DNA of 64,000 bases from Bacteroidetes bacterium HLUCCA01 (GTDB taxonomy: Bacteria > Bacteroidota > Rhodothermia > Balneolales > HLUCCA01): assembly GCA_001314545.1 (NCBI GenBank), contig LIHN01000001.1, positions 960,180 to 1,024,179 on the forward strand, given 5' to 3'. Below, in pieces: positions 10,282-18,075 of this stretch; position 1 is the first letter of the stretch; every line of letters begins with the position of its first letter. The notes under the pieces are model-generated. The model did not search any database and was not told where the DNA came from. It saw only the letters and a program-made list of their open reading frames with translations. The translations under genes were made by a program, and so were the position numbers.

Positions 10282-13166
10282 TAGATGGATAACTGGATTG
10301 AAAAAAGTATTTGTCGGGGCGCTGAATACCAGGTGGGCCGAAGATCGGCATCCCGATCGGTGAACAATCCCACATACTCATTGACCGCATTGCGTTCGGC
10401 CTGGTCAAAAGGAAGGCGTATTTGCTGACCGGCCCTTCCCGAGGTACTGTACACAGTTCGCTCATTGAGCCGGTTGAGCAGGTTGTTAATCTGAACCCGG
10501 AAATTTATGTCGGTTCCGGCCATGGTAACCCGCTTGTCAAAGGTTGCATCGAGCGTCAGAATAAGCGGCTTGTTCTCGGTGTTGTCGAATATGTTGGCCG
10601 GGAATACCTTGTCTGTACTCACAAATGATGGCGTGTAGGGCTGCCCGGTAGCCAGCTGCCCTACCAGACCAATATTCCAGTTATTGCGAACCCCAACCGT
10701 CAGGTAGGTATTGGCCGTGAGCGTCTGGTCCCAGTTCAGGGGAATAATCTGCCGGTCAACGACAACATCCCCTACTTCCCCGGCCCTGCCCGCTACAATG
10801 ACATCGGCGATGAACGCGGGATTGGAGGAACTGCCCCGGGCATCCTCGTACGTGACATCAAAACCCAGGCTCTGGAGCATGCCGGAAGGTCGGGTCACCA
10901 GCGCTATGGTTCCTCCTTTAATCAGGCCGTAATCGCGGTTGACGGTTCTGAAATAGTCCGTTCCATCGGAGGTAGCCAGAATTTCAAGTCCCAGCAGATT
11001 GCGCACATTTTTGTAGTAGAGGTTGATATCGATTCCAATAAAGTCGGATAGTTGTTGCTGCAGCCCCATTTCATAGTTGACGGTTCGTTCGGGAAGCAGA
11101 TTGGGATTGCCCACGGTGGTCCCCAGCAACCTGCCCTGATTGGTGTTTTCATCCACCGGGTTCTGAAAGAGTCTGCTGTAGGCCGGCATCTGGGTAAAGT
11201 GCCCGTAGGCTACACGGAAAGCGCCGGATTCGGATATGGGGAAGGATATCCCGATACGCGGACTCACATACATTTTTGGCGACGACATGGCCAGGTTGTC
11301 GTCCCGGCCGATAAACTCTGATTGTTGACGGGTGTTGACGATGTAGGGCTGCCTGGTGTCGAAATACTCGAAACGCAGCCCGATTTTGGTGATGATATTG
11401 GAGCCAAGTTCCAGCTTATTCTGTACAAACCAGGCAAACTCCACCGGGTCCTGGGTAAATTCACGGGAGGTGCCGTTGATGTCCTGGGCTACCACACGCT
11501 GCAGCGGAATATCACGCAGGGCCTGCAGATAGGCATCGAAAAAGTCGTACCCTGCAGCGTTCGGGGGGCGCACGGCAACGGCCAGCTGATCCGGATTTTC
11601 CGGACGGACCCAGCCGATGGTAGTCAGCTTGTTGTAGAACTCATTCCAGCGGAACTGCATTCCTGTTTTCAGCTCTGATACGGTGTTCATCTGCCAGGTA
11701 AAATCGCCGGATACAATAAGCTGCTGCTCTTCAAATCGGTTTCGCGAATTCTCCGTACCACCGAAATACAATCCCGTAACCGCATCCGAAGCACTGAAAT
11801 ACTGGTAGCGGGGGTCATCGAAATCATCATAGGCTGCGGAGCCGGAACTGCTGAACTTGTAGGAAGCACGCACATTCAGAAACATATTACGTTCAAACGT
11901 ACGGTGGTACGACACGATTTGCGTAATGCTTTGCGAGGTGTTCTGAAGCCGGCCGTCAGGCGAAAACCGCTTTGCCGTGTTGAAACCCTGTCCTTCCGAC
12001 TGATTCAGCAGAGCACTGTAGACGAAGCGCGACGTGCTGGTAGGACGATACACCAATTTCGGATTGAGAAAGGCTGTGCGCGACCAGCTCATGGGTACAA
12101 TGGCGTTATCACCACTTCCGAAGGTAATGGGATTACCGTTGCTGTCCAGAATAAGCTCACCCGTCGGCGTTCGCGCCGTATCCAGGGCTATGAGGCGGGC
12201 ATCATCCGGACTAAACTGCTCGCGATACCAGAATCGATAGGCATCAATCACAAGTCCGTCATCAGCAATAAAACGACGCTGCCCTTTCAGGTACCCCGTT
12301 TCATCATTATATCTGCCCGTAAAAAAGAAGCCCAGCTTATCGTCACGACGAATAATCGGTCCGCTTGCGGTAAACGTTATTTCGTTGGATTCAAACGGGC
12401 TGTAGCCGGAACCGCCTGTAAAAACGCGGTCGGTACCGGCATGGTAGCCACTGGCCCGATACTGCAGCGTTGTTTCCAGCGATGAAGAAGGGTTACGGGT
12501 ACTGATACTGACCACACCGGATTGAGCACCGCCATGCTCCGCATCAAAAGTGCCGGTGAGAACCTGCAGCTCCTGAACGGATGTGAGTTCCACGTTCACC
12601 GTGTTTCCACCGGCCTGTGAATAGATATCCTGCACGGGGATACCGTCAATCACGTAGGCAACCTCCCGGGTCCGTCCGCCTCGAAAGCTAAAGCCGTCAT
12701 CGGTAGCCACAACCCCCGGCTGAAATCGAACCAGATCATTGAGTCGTTGAACAGGAAGCTCTTCAATAGTTTCGCGCTGCAGATAGGTAGCCGTAGAGGT
12801 ACGGTCGCGCTGCACGATGGGTCGCTCTGCCGTGAGTACAATTTCTTCGGCCTGAAAGGCCTCGGCCCGCATTTCTGAATTCAGGAAGGTAGTACGATTG
12901 GAAAACACCTCGACCTGTTCAATCACCAGGGTTCCGTAACCAACGTAGCTTTTACGAACGGTATAGATTCCCGGAGGAATATTCAGTAATGCAAATTCAC
13001 CGTCCAGATTTGCCACGGCACCACGCTCGAGTTCAACGATAAATACGGTGGCCCCGGTGAGCGGTTCATTCCGGTTGTCTGTGATAGTTCCGCTGATCCG
13101 GCCGGATTGCGCAAATGAACTGTGATACCCCAGTAAGGTCAGGAAAAGAACGAGGAAAATTTTCAT
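10281..13166 (-). CDS. TonB-dependent receptor with CarboxypepD_reg-like N-terminal domain
   Basis: 961 aa outer-membrane receptor. The signal peptide (MKIFLVLFLTLLGYHSSFAQ) is followed by a carboxypeptidase-regulatory-like domain (SGRISGTITDNRNEPLTGATV ... LDGEFALLNIPPGIYTV, residues 20-100). Next come a plug domain (IEELPVQRLNDLVRFQPGVV, FSFRGGRTREVAYVIDGIPV, residues about 130-240) and a long beta-barrel ending in LFSIQLSI with a terminal hydrophobic strand. It lacks a SusD partner and is followed by a TAATG overlap with the cargo-like gene, so the unit is TonB receptor / secreted protein / PorV / PPC protein. The substrate cannot be read from the sequence; the lack of a shared iron-box palindrome argues against simple iron control. 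An inverted repeat at 13269-13295 may be its operator. Confidence 0.9.
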   Translation of the reverse strand: MKIFLVLFLTLLGYHSSFAQSGRISGTITDNRNEPLTGATVFIVELERGAVANLDGEFALLNIPPGIYTVRKSYVGYGTLVIEQVEVFSNRTTFLNSEMRAEAFQAEEIVLTAERPIVQRDRTSTATYLQRETIEELPVQRLNDLVRFQPGVVATDDGFSFRGGRTREVAYVIDGIPVQDIYSQAGGNTVNVELTSVQELQVLTGTFDAEHGGAQSGVVSISTRNPSSSLETTLQYRASGYHAGTDRVFTGGSGYSPFESNEITFTASGPIIRRDDKLGFFFTGRYNDETGYLKGQRRFIADDGLVIDAYRFWYREQFSPDDARLIALDTARTPTGELILDSNGNPITFGSGDNAIVPMSWSRTAFLNPKLVYRPTSTSRFVYSALLNQSEGQGFNTAKRFSPDGRLQNTSQSITQIVSYHRTFERNMFLNVRASYKFSSSGSAAYDDFDDPRYQYFSASDAVTGLYFGGTENSRNRFEEQQLIVSGDFTWQMNTVSELKTGMQFRWNEFYNKLTTIGWVRPENPDQLAVAVRPPNAAGYDFFDAYLQALRDIPLQRVVAQDINGTSREFTQDPVEFAWFVQNKLELGSNIITKIGLRFEYFDTRQPYIVNTRQQSEFIGRDDNLAMSSPKMYVSPRIGISFPISESGAFRVAYGHFTQMPAYSRLFQNPVDENTNQGRLLGTTVGNPNLLPERTVNYEMGLQQQLSDFIGIDINLYYKNVRNLLGLEILATSDGTDYFRTVNRDYGLIKGGTIALVTRPSGMLQSLGFDVTYEDARGSSSNPAFIADVIVAGRAGEVGDVVVDRQIIPLNWDQTLTANTYLTVGVRNNWNIGLVGQLATGQPYTPSFVSTDKVFPANIFDNTENKPLILTLDATFDKRVTMAGTDINFRVQINNLLNRLNERTVYSTSGRAGQQIRLPFDQAERNAVNEYVGLFTDRDADLRPTWYSAPRQILFSIQLSI

Positions 13167-13268
13167 CGGGTTGGGTTTTCAGAGCAGGTGATAGATTACG
13201 TGCTCAAGCTACCCTTCCTGTGTTACCCGAGTATTATATCGCTGGTTTGTACCCCTTGCGGCCAAAAG

Positions 13269-13295
13269 TTTACAAATCAGTTGATTATTTGTAAA
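13269..13295. promoter_or_regulatory. Perfect inverted repeat upstream of TonB receptor operon
   Basis: TTTACAAAT, nine spacer bases, ATTTGTAAA: a perfect 9-bp inverted repeat centred about 115 bp upstream of the TonB receptor start at 13166. The size and spacing fit a dimeric repressor or activator site and not a terminator, because no T tract follows on the minus strand. The binding protein is unknown. Confidence 0.5.
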
Positions 13296-13502
13296 AAACG
13301 GCTCCAGTTTAGCATATATGCCAGAAAAGCGGGGTCGAAACGGGTATTCTCCGATGTTAAATTATCATTACAATAGAAAGATCACCGTACTTTGAGGATG
13401 TCAAGACTGTGCTGCCATGGTGCGTTCCCATTTAACTACAGCCCCCGGAACCGACCTTCGATTGCTATTTTCATTCCAGTCCCCCGGGTAGTTTTTTTGA
13501 CC

Positions 13503-13664
13503 CCCGATTTCATTGCGGTATTCCGGCTCCCCGATTCTGTCCGGTACACCCAGCAACGTGTTTTGACTGCCGATTTCATTGCGGTATTCCGGCTCCCCGA
13601 TTCTGTCCGGTACACCCAGCAACGTGTTTTGACTGCCGATTTCATTGCGGCACTCCGGCTCCCC
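13503..13664. repeat. 66-bp tandem repeat, two full copies plus partial third
   Basis: The unit begins near 13503, 13569 and 13635; the same base pattern recurs exactly 66 bp apart (for example the g of cgatttcattgcgg at 13506, 13572 and 13638). Full copies are nearly identical and the third stops after about 30 bases next to the stop codon of the truncated esterase. The core ccggtacacccagcaacgtg resembles the 24.0-kb repeat. The period is divisible by three, so all frames stay open through it, but no start, signal or domain supports a protein. The rest of 13167-13668 shows only the operator-like repeat at 13269. Confidence 0.9.
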
Positions 13665-13668
13665 CGTT

Positions 13669-14112
13669 TTACTCCAGTTCGCGCAGCAGAGCACGGATTT
13701 CCTCCTTTTCTTCCGGAGTGTACATTTCGGAAACCGGCAGGGCTTGCAGCAGGCGTTGCAGTACATCGTCATATTCACGCTGGGTTTCGTAGCGGGCCTG
13801 CATGGTTGACGTAATACCAACCAGTATCGCGGCCGGCATTTGTTCTGTACTGGTCAGATAATCGATAGAACGCAGGATGTATCCGAAACTGCGTTCATTT
13901 TGTCGATCGAATAGCAGAATCACCGGAAAGCGGGTTTGTGAATGGGCAGACTCATAGGCCGCGGGCACCCAGATATCAAGCGATTTTGCGTATCCCAGCG
14001 AGGCGGATACCATAGTAGTATCGGTCATATAACGATAGCTTTCCAGGGATTGCGACCATGCGTATGGGAGACTGCAGCATAATACAATCCATGCGAATAC
14101 GAAATATTTCAT
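13669..14112 (-). pseudogene. Truncated esterase-like secreted protein
   Basis: 147 aa from the ATG at 14112, with a signal peptide (MKYFVFAWIVLCCSLPYAWSQ). The region VSASLGYAKSLDIWVPAAY ... TRFPVILLFDRQNERSFGYILRSIDYL ... MPAAILVGI matches the N-terminal part of the putative esterase family (PF00756, esterase D/enterochelin esterase-like alpha/beta hydrolases). Those proteins continue for about 120 more residues with the GxSxG nucleophile elbow and the Asp/His of the triad, and none of this is present. The frame stops at 13669 right where the 66-bp repeat begins. The last EEKEEIRALLRELE is a helical tail not typical of the fold. Loss of the catalytic half by a rearrangement at the repeat is the simplest reading; a short secreted product cannot be excluded. 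Confidence 0.6.
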
Positions 14113-14327
14113 GGAGGGATGGTGTTCCGGTTTCGTAACGGTTTTGTCATAGTTTAGCATAAAAAACACCATAGTGAAAATGTTCATTCAATTGGTTGTC
14201 TGTGGGTGCAGAACCTCGTATTTTTGGTGTCTGTATTGAATAGCTGAGTAGCAGCGAGGATGTTCCTTAGCGCGAGTGGGACTTGTGTGGGACCAAAACA
14301 CCTGGTTGAAGCTCAAAAATACATTCA

Positions 14328-14403
14328 GGGCCCATAGCTCAGTGGTTAGAGCAGTCGACTCATAATCGATTGGTCGGGGGTTCAAGTCCCTCTGGGCCCA
14401 CCA
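14328..14403 (+). tRNA. tRNA-Ile2 (anticodon CAU, lysidine type)
   Basis: A 76-nt cloverleaf with encoded CCA: acceptor gggccca/tgggccc, D arm gctcagtggttagagc, anticodon stem gtcga/tcgat with loop ctCATaa, variable loop, and T arm ggggg-ttcaagt-ccctc. The anticodon CAT alone would suggest Met, but the surrounding gactcataatcgattggtc context and the non-initiator acceptor match the minor isoleucine tRNA whose C34 is changed to lysidine by TilS to read AUA. It is followed directly by a strong terminator. Confidence 0.92.
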
Positions 14404-14406
14404 ATG

Positions 14407-14440
14407 AAAACCCGCTTATTTAGCATAATAAGCGGGTTTT
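14407..14440 (+). terminator. Intrinsic terminator after tRNA-Ile2
   Basis: A 14-bp perfect stem (aaaacccgcttatt / aataagcgggtttt) with a 6-nt loop, followed by further T residues and a T-rich tail. It begins 4 nt after the tRNA CCA end and ends the tRNA transcript. Confidence 0.9.
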
Positions 14441-14617
14441 TTATGTTTTGTAAGTAGAACGTCGTTTTTGTTACAGAAATGGCTTTTTTAATTTTCGATT
14501 GCCCCACCTTCCGTAAGCTCCCAAAAACCCTAAAAAGCTTGATTTACAAATTCTGATTTCACTTTGATTTCACTTTTTTCTAATCAGCGTTCAGCAACCG
14601 CATATTAACAACCCGGC

Positions 14618-14806
14618 TTATGTCGATTCAGGCTTCTTCGCAGTAATATCCCCATTAGGAAGCTGATAGTAAATTTTCCCATCTTTTGAAAACACATTGG
14701 CTATCCCCAACCTGCGATTCTCATCGAGTGCTTTACGCACACCTTTATTACCCAGTCTAGTGAGTAGAGCCGATGTCTCTGCGCTATTGATTTGTGATTT
14801 ACTCAT
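14618..14806 (-). CDS. Small protein of unknown function (62 aa)
   Basis: Reads MSKSQINSAETSALLTRLGN and continues with an ENRRLGIANVFSKDGKIYYQLPNGDI core. The in-frame ATG at 14848 is also possible, but the ATG at 14806 overlaps the end of the preceding frame (ATGAGTAA), the usual mark of a translationally coupled pair. The pattern (short helix, then GIxNVYSxxGKIYYxLPNG) is that of a conserved family of roughly 60-residue proteins I have seen in Bacteroidota without known function, often second in a two-gene unit. The partner upstream here seems broken. It lies in the accessory stretch beside a tRNA and a HEPN/MNT pair, so a toxin-antitoxin-like role is a guess. Confidence 0.6.
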   Translation of the reverse strand: MSKSQINSAETSALLTRLGNKGVRKALDENRRLGIANVFSKDGKIYYQLPNGDITAKKPEST

Positions 14807-14930
14807 TGGATTCAACCATTTCTTTAAAAGTACCAAATAATTCGTCATTTAGCACGATATCCTGTACATCCCCTTGAAAGCTTTCATTATTAAGTTGTCT
14901 CTCAATCCTCCATTTACAACTGCTTGTTTT
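14799..14930 (-). pseudogene. Broken upstream partner of the 62-aa gene
   Basis: The frame that ends by overlapping the start of the 62-aa gene by 8 nt is open only from 14930 (after a TGA) and has no start codon. Its 43 codons end in DVQDIVLNDELFGTFKEMVESNE, which looks like real acidic protein sequence. A second frame (14849-15043, TTG start, containing GKRAIVSFPEKQAVVNGG) overlaps it. Together they look like one gene split by a frameshift, but I recognise no family. Confidence 0.35.
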
Positions 14931-15039
14931 TCAGGGAAGCTTACAATTGCACGTTTGCCGGTGTTAACGCCCACAGCATTCATCGAAACGAGATGAGATA
15001 ACCATCGGCATTCCTTACATGTCCATCCCGTTCCAAATT

Positions 15040-15366
15040 TCAATCGCCTCGCTCGTAAAACACGCTGCCAACCCGTTCAATGTGTTCGAGTAGGTCCTGA
15101 TTTTCGATTTTGTGATAAATAGACACATCCGTTTTATAGGGAAGAAGCAGGTCGTCGAGGTCGTTATCAATTTTATTGAGCACGGTGAGGGTAAGTTCAG
15201 CGCCTTTTAGTGTCAGGTCTATATCGGAGCCGTAACGGTAGGTTCCTTTGGCTCGGGAACCGTATAAAATGGCCTGCTCAACCTGTGGATATGCGGCAAA
15301 CACACCCTTGATTGCGATGATGGTCCCCGCTTTAAGGCCAGTATCCAGATTGGTTATCGCATTCAT
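15040..15366 (-). CDS. mntA: MNT-domain nucleotidyltransferase antitoxin (MntA-like)
   Basis: 108 aa, the usual length of minimal nucleotidyltransferases. The active-site motif GSX10DXD is complete: GS at residues 36-37 (LYGSRAKGTYRYGSDIDL) and Asp48/Asp50. In the MntA-HepT type VII toxin-antitoxin system this enzyme transfers AMP to a tyrosine of the HEPN toxin and so blocks its RNase activity. Here the ATG overlaps the TGA of the HepT-like gene (ATGA), so the order is toxin then antitoxin on the minus strand, as in HI0074/HI0073. All three catalytic-site acidic or Ser positions that can be checked by eye are present. It lies about 0.6 kb from a tRNA gene in a region with gene debris. Confidence 0.87.
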   Translation of the reverse strand: MNAITNLDTGLKAGTIIAIKGVFAAYPQVEQAILYGSRAKGTYRYGSDIDLTLKGAELTLTVLNKIDNDLDDLLLPYKTDVSIYHKIENQDLLEHIERVGSVFYERGD

Positions 15367-15785
15367 TGCTGATTTGCTTCAATAGTTTTCATCGTTGTGC
15401 TGAACATGTTAAATACATGTATATAGTCATCAACTATTTTTTGTGCGATATCCGAGGCAATTTCCTCATTGTAGGTATGACTGGTTAAGTTCCGACTTTT
15501 AATCATGTCCATCCAGATTTCACCCGCTTCAATCAATCCATTTGCAAACGCTTCTCTGGTCGCATCTCTGGAACCCATTATATCAGGATTGCCCTGATAG
15601 ATAAAGAAATCCTTCATGACCTGCCATGCCAGTTCATGCGTGTACTCAAATGATTGAATTAGGCCTTGCTGTTCCAATTTGCTTAAGTTACGCTCATTGG
15701 CAAGTTTAACAGCATCATTGAGCTGTTCAAGTGCTTTTACGTAATTCGATAATCGCTGAATCCAGCGTATGTCTTTACCTGTCAT
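15363..15785 (-). CDS. hepT: HEPN-domain toxin (HepT-like, HI0074 family)
   Basis: 140 aa, all-helical, with similarity to the nucleotidyltransferase substrate-binding family HI0074. The HEPN RNase signature RX4HXY is intact at residues 98-105 (RNLTSHTY); the final Tyr is the position that MntA modifies with AMP in studied systems. Other family marks are SFEYTHELAWQVMKDF and GSRDATREAF. It is the first gene of the pair and overlaps mntA by 4 nt. The predicted role is an RNA-cleaving toxin that acts in mobile-element maintenance or phage defence. Upstream (15786-16101) holds no gene. Confidence 0.88.
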   Translation of the reverse strand: MTGKDIRWIQRLSNYVKALEQLNDAVKLANERNLSKLEQQGLIQSFEYTHELAWQVMKDFFIYQGNPDIMGSRDATREAFANGLIEAGEIWMDMIKSRNLTSHTYNEEIASDIAQKIVDDYIHVFNMFSTTMKTIEANQQ

Positions 15786-16010
15786 CGATTAGTACTTTTG
15801 GAACGTTTTAGCACGTACTGATATTTGGTTCTGATTCGTATTCAAGCCGAGTTTTGGAAAATAATGCTAAAGTCAAGCTATCAAAACACGCTTCGAAATC
15901 AAAATTACACGTTCTCTCCACCATCCAGCAATGCAGCCAGAAATACTGATTTTTTTTCCTGCCAGTTGTATTGCGTCTTGAGCCTTTTTCGGCTCGCTTA
16001 TTGGCAATTT

Positions 16011-16041
16011 ATGAGCCGATTAGCGTCATTAATCGGCTCAT
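16011..16041. terminator. 12-bp hairpin between hepT promoter region and secreted-protein gene
   Basis: Perfect inverted repeat atgagccgatta / taatcggctcat with a 7-nt loop (gcgtcat). It lies 60 bp past the stop codon of the minus-strand gene ending at 16102 and could end its transcript, though no T tract follows. Apart from this hairpin I see nothing in 15786-16101. Confidence 0.5.
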
Positions 16042-16101
16042 AACTATGTTCCCTTAAGCCAGCATGGAACTACAGCGTCCCGGCACCCCGAACTATCGGG
16101 G

Positions 16102-16806
16102 TTACTCAGCACGCACAAAAGGAATTCGGGTATAGATTGCCCGCAAGGGGCGATTGAGCATTTCCATCCCGGTGGAATCCTCCTCAATCCAACCGGGCAA
16201 ATAGACCTCAATATTGTACTCATCCCCATCAAACGTTTCAATTTCGCTTGATACTCCCCCAAAACCCAGCCACATGATAACGGTTCCGTCCTCGTGCCTG
16301 ATATCAGGAATACGTAGTGAATCAAACGGTGGGATGTTGAATATACCGGCCTCCGTGGCTGCCTGGAGGATTTCGCCCCAGTCAGGTTCATATTCGAGCG
16401 GTTTACGGCAGGTTATGATGGTGGGCGCCATTTTAAACTCGACGCAGCTCTGCCCCATGATTTCCTCTAGCCTCGTACGTTCAAGGGCTACTTCATCCAT
16501 ATCAAAACTTAGATACGCCCAATAAAAATAGCTCCCTCCAATATAGGACGAGTCAATCTTCTGGATGAAGGTCAATTCATAGAAATTCGTGCTGCCGAAC
16601 TCTCCCCAGATTCGAATATGCCTGTCGCCGGGTTTCATGGTCGACTCGTTTATTGGCTCAAGCCCTATCAATTCCCGTGCAAGGGACTTATCATTGTAAT
16701 TCCGATACTGCTCTGAAACTGAACCTTGCTGCGCAATACCGGGAGGAACAAGCATAACGAGAAGTATTCCCGTCAGCACTGAAATCTTAGGAAGCAATCG
16801 TCGCAT
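16102..16806 (-). CDS. Secreted protein of unknown function
   Basis: 234 aa with a clear Sec signal (MRRLLPKISVLTGILLVMLVPPGIAQQ, cleavage after AQ). The mature part is acidic and beta-rich, with two cysteines (in QSCVEF and ITCRKP) about 15 residues apart that may form a disulfide. Motifs such as RHIRIWGEFGSTNFYELTFIQK and DGTVIMWLGFGGVSSEIETFDGDEYNIEVYLPG do not match a family I know. It stands alone: the genes on both sides read away from it or are remnants. Location is probably periplasm or surface, as no lipobox is present. Confidence 0.7.
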   Translation of the reverse strand: MRRLLPKISVLTGILLVMLVPPGIAQQGSVSEQYRNYNDKSLARELIGLEPINESTMKPGDRHIRIWGEFGSTNFYELTFIQKIDSSYIGGSYFYWAYLSFDMDEVALERTRLEEIMGQSCVEFKMAPTIITCRKPLEYEPDWGEILQAATEAGIFNIPPFDSLRIPDIRHEDGTVIMWLGFGGVSSEIETFDGDEYNIEVYLPGWIEEDSTGMEMLNRPLRAIYTRIPFVRAE

Positions 16807-16933
16807 ATCGAGAATAATCCGTTAGCATAATAGCTGACTTCATTTATATAGTGAACAAATCGACGAAATCAAAGCTTTCATCTACATTACACTTTTACCC
16901 TACATAGAATTCCCGGCATATTTTCTACATTGA

Positions 16934-17113
16934 CTCCTGACACTTTGCCATTGTGTTTCCCATTCCGGCGAGCCTTGGAGAAACAGCATTTTGCGCACCG
17001 ATCCGGCTATAGAGAATGGGTTACTTGATTACGAGATCTTCAGCTGGTACGGATCGGCCGCACTGCCGATGTACCTGCCCTATTCCGATCAAATCTGGGT
17101 AAAAAAACCGTAA
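16934..17113 (+). pseudogene. C-terminal remnant of an unidentified gene
   Basis: An open stretch of 59 codons without a start codon, bounded by TGA at 16931 and TAA at 17111. It reads like real protein: GEPWRNSILRTDPAIENGLL, then DYEIFSWYGSAALPMYLPYS and DQIWVKKP. The composition (Trp, Tyr, Pro, no rare-codon noise) differs from the surrounding AT-rich spacer. I take it as the 3' end of a gene whose 5' part was lost. The family is not recognised. Confidence 0.45.
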
Positions 17114-17147
17114 ATACTACACTCCAATAGCAATTTATTACAGCATT

Positions 17148-17489
17148 ATGGATTTCGACACGCTACGCGCTTTCTGCCTTTCTTTACCAAATACAGAGGA
17201 GAAAACACCGTTTGATGAAGATACGCTGGTGTTTTATGTTTCGGGAAAGATGTTTTGTCTCACGAGTATCAGCCGGTTTGAGAGCATCAATCTGAAGTGT
17301 GACCCGCTGCGGGCTATTGAGCTTCGCGAGGAGTATCCGGATGCTGTACTGCCCGGATATCATATGAGTAAGAAGCATTGGAACACGGTTCGCATGGACG
17401 CGGGTATCCGGCGCGAGATGTTGTTGCAGTGGGTGCGTGATTCGTACGACCTCGTCGTGGCAGGGCTGCCGAAATCTAAGCGGAAATAA
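17148..17489 (+). CDS. MmcQ/YjbR-family protein
   Basis: 113 aa, the usual length for this family of double-wing DNA-binding-fold proteins (CyaY-like fold). Characteristic points are the opening FDTLRAFCLSLPNTEEKTPFDEDTLVFYVSGKMFCL, the middle NLKCDPLRAIELREEYPDAVLPGYHMSKKHWNTV, and the closing RDSYDLVVAGLPKSKRK. Members are widespread and most have no assigned reaction; DNA binding has been proposed from structure. It is a single gene with a good ATG and lies 71 nt before a start candidate of the next gene on the same strand. Confidence 0.88.
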   Translation: MDFDTLRAFCLSLPNTEEKTPFDEDTLVFYVSGKMFCLTSISRFESINLKCDPLRAIELREEYPDAVLPGYHMSKKHWNTVRMDAGIRREMLLQWVRDSYDLVVAGLPKSKRK

Positions 17490-17577
17490 ATTCGGTGACT
17501 TGCTCCATCCCGATCACACCGAACGCTCAGGGGAGTGACGCGGTTCGGGAAGAAACCTATTGACCAATCCAACGTTC

Positions 17578-18075
17578 ATGCTCTACATCCTCCTGATTTT
17601 CCTGGCCGTTGCCGGCGTGTTCTACTACTTCCGGATGTCGGTTCCCAAACAAACATACACCGACCTGCTCGATGCGGAAATGGAGGGGTACCCAACGGGT
17701 ACGTCCGAGGCAATCAGTCACGTCACAACGATGCTGCGCAATCAGATCATTGCAACGTGCAACGATGCTCCGTTGCCCGAACGGGCCTATTCAAACTACT
17801 CGCTGGGCTATATGAACGGTCTGCTCACCGGTGCGCTGGACCAGGCAGATATCGATGACGCTGAGACTGCTATTTTTGCCATGAAATACTGTTACCAGGC
17901 CATTTTTGGCGGGGAACACACCTACGATCTGGTTAAACACACCTCGGCCCTGCTCAAGCATGCCGACGATGAATTCACCGATGGGGTCAATGATGGCATA
18001 ACGGAATACGTGCAGTACACCAACGGAGACATCAAGGCCCCGCTTGGTTGGATACACTACGTGTTCGACCGCTGA
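17578..18075 (+). CDS. Membrane-anchored protein of unknown function
   Basis: 165 aa from the ATG at 17578; a TTG at 17560 would add six residues. A single N-terminal membrane segment (MLYILLIFLAVAGVFYYF) is followed by a soluble domain rich in helices (TYTDLLDAEMEGYPTGTSEA, NYSLGYMNGLLTGALDQADI, EFTDGVNDGITEYVQYTNGD). Two Cys residues and several acidic patches are present but there is no recognised motif. It is 88 bp after the YjbR gene and may be co-transcribed. Orientation is likely with the domain outside the cytoplasm. Confidence 0.7.
   Translation: MLYILLIFLAVAGVFYYFRMSVPKQTYTDLLDAEMEGYPTGTSEAISHVTTMLRNQIIATCNDAPLPERAYSNYSLGYMNGLLTGALDQADIDDAETAIFAMKYCYQAIFGGEHTYDLVKHTSALLKHADDEFTDGVNDGITEYVQYTNGDIKAPLGWIHYVFDR

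Noticed and set aside
13401-13820. 139-codon repeat protein read through the 66-bp tandem repeat on the minus strand
   Set aside because: The repeat period is divisible by three, so frames stay open by default. The frame overlaps the esterase remnant, has no signal or start context and no known fold.
14328-14403. Calling the CAU tRNA a methionine tRNA
   Set aside because: The anticodon-arm context and acceptor stem fit tRNA-Ile2 with lysidine much better; the initiator-type features are absent.
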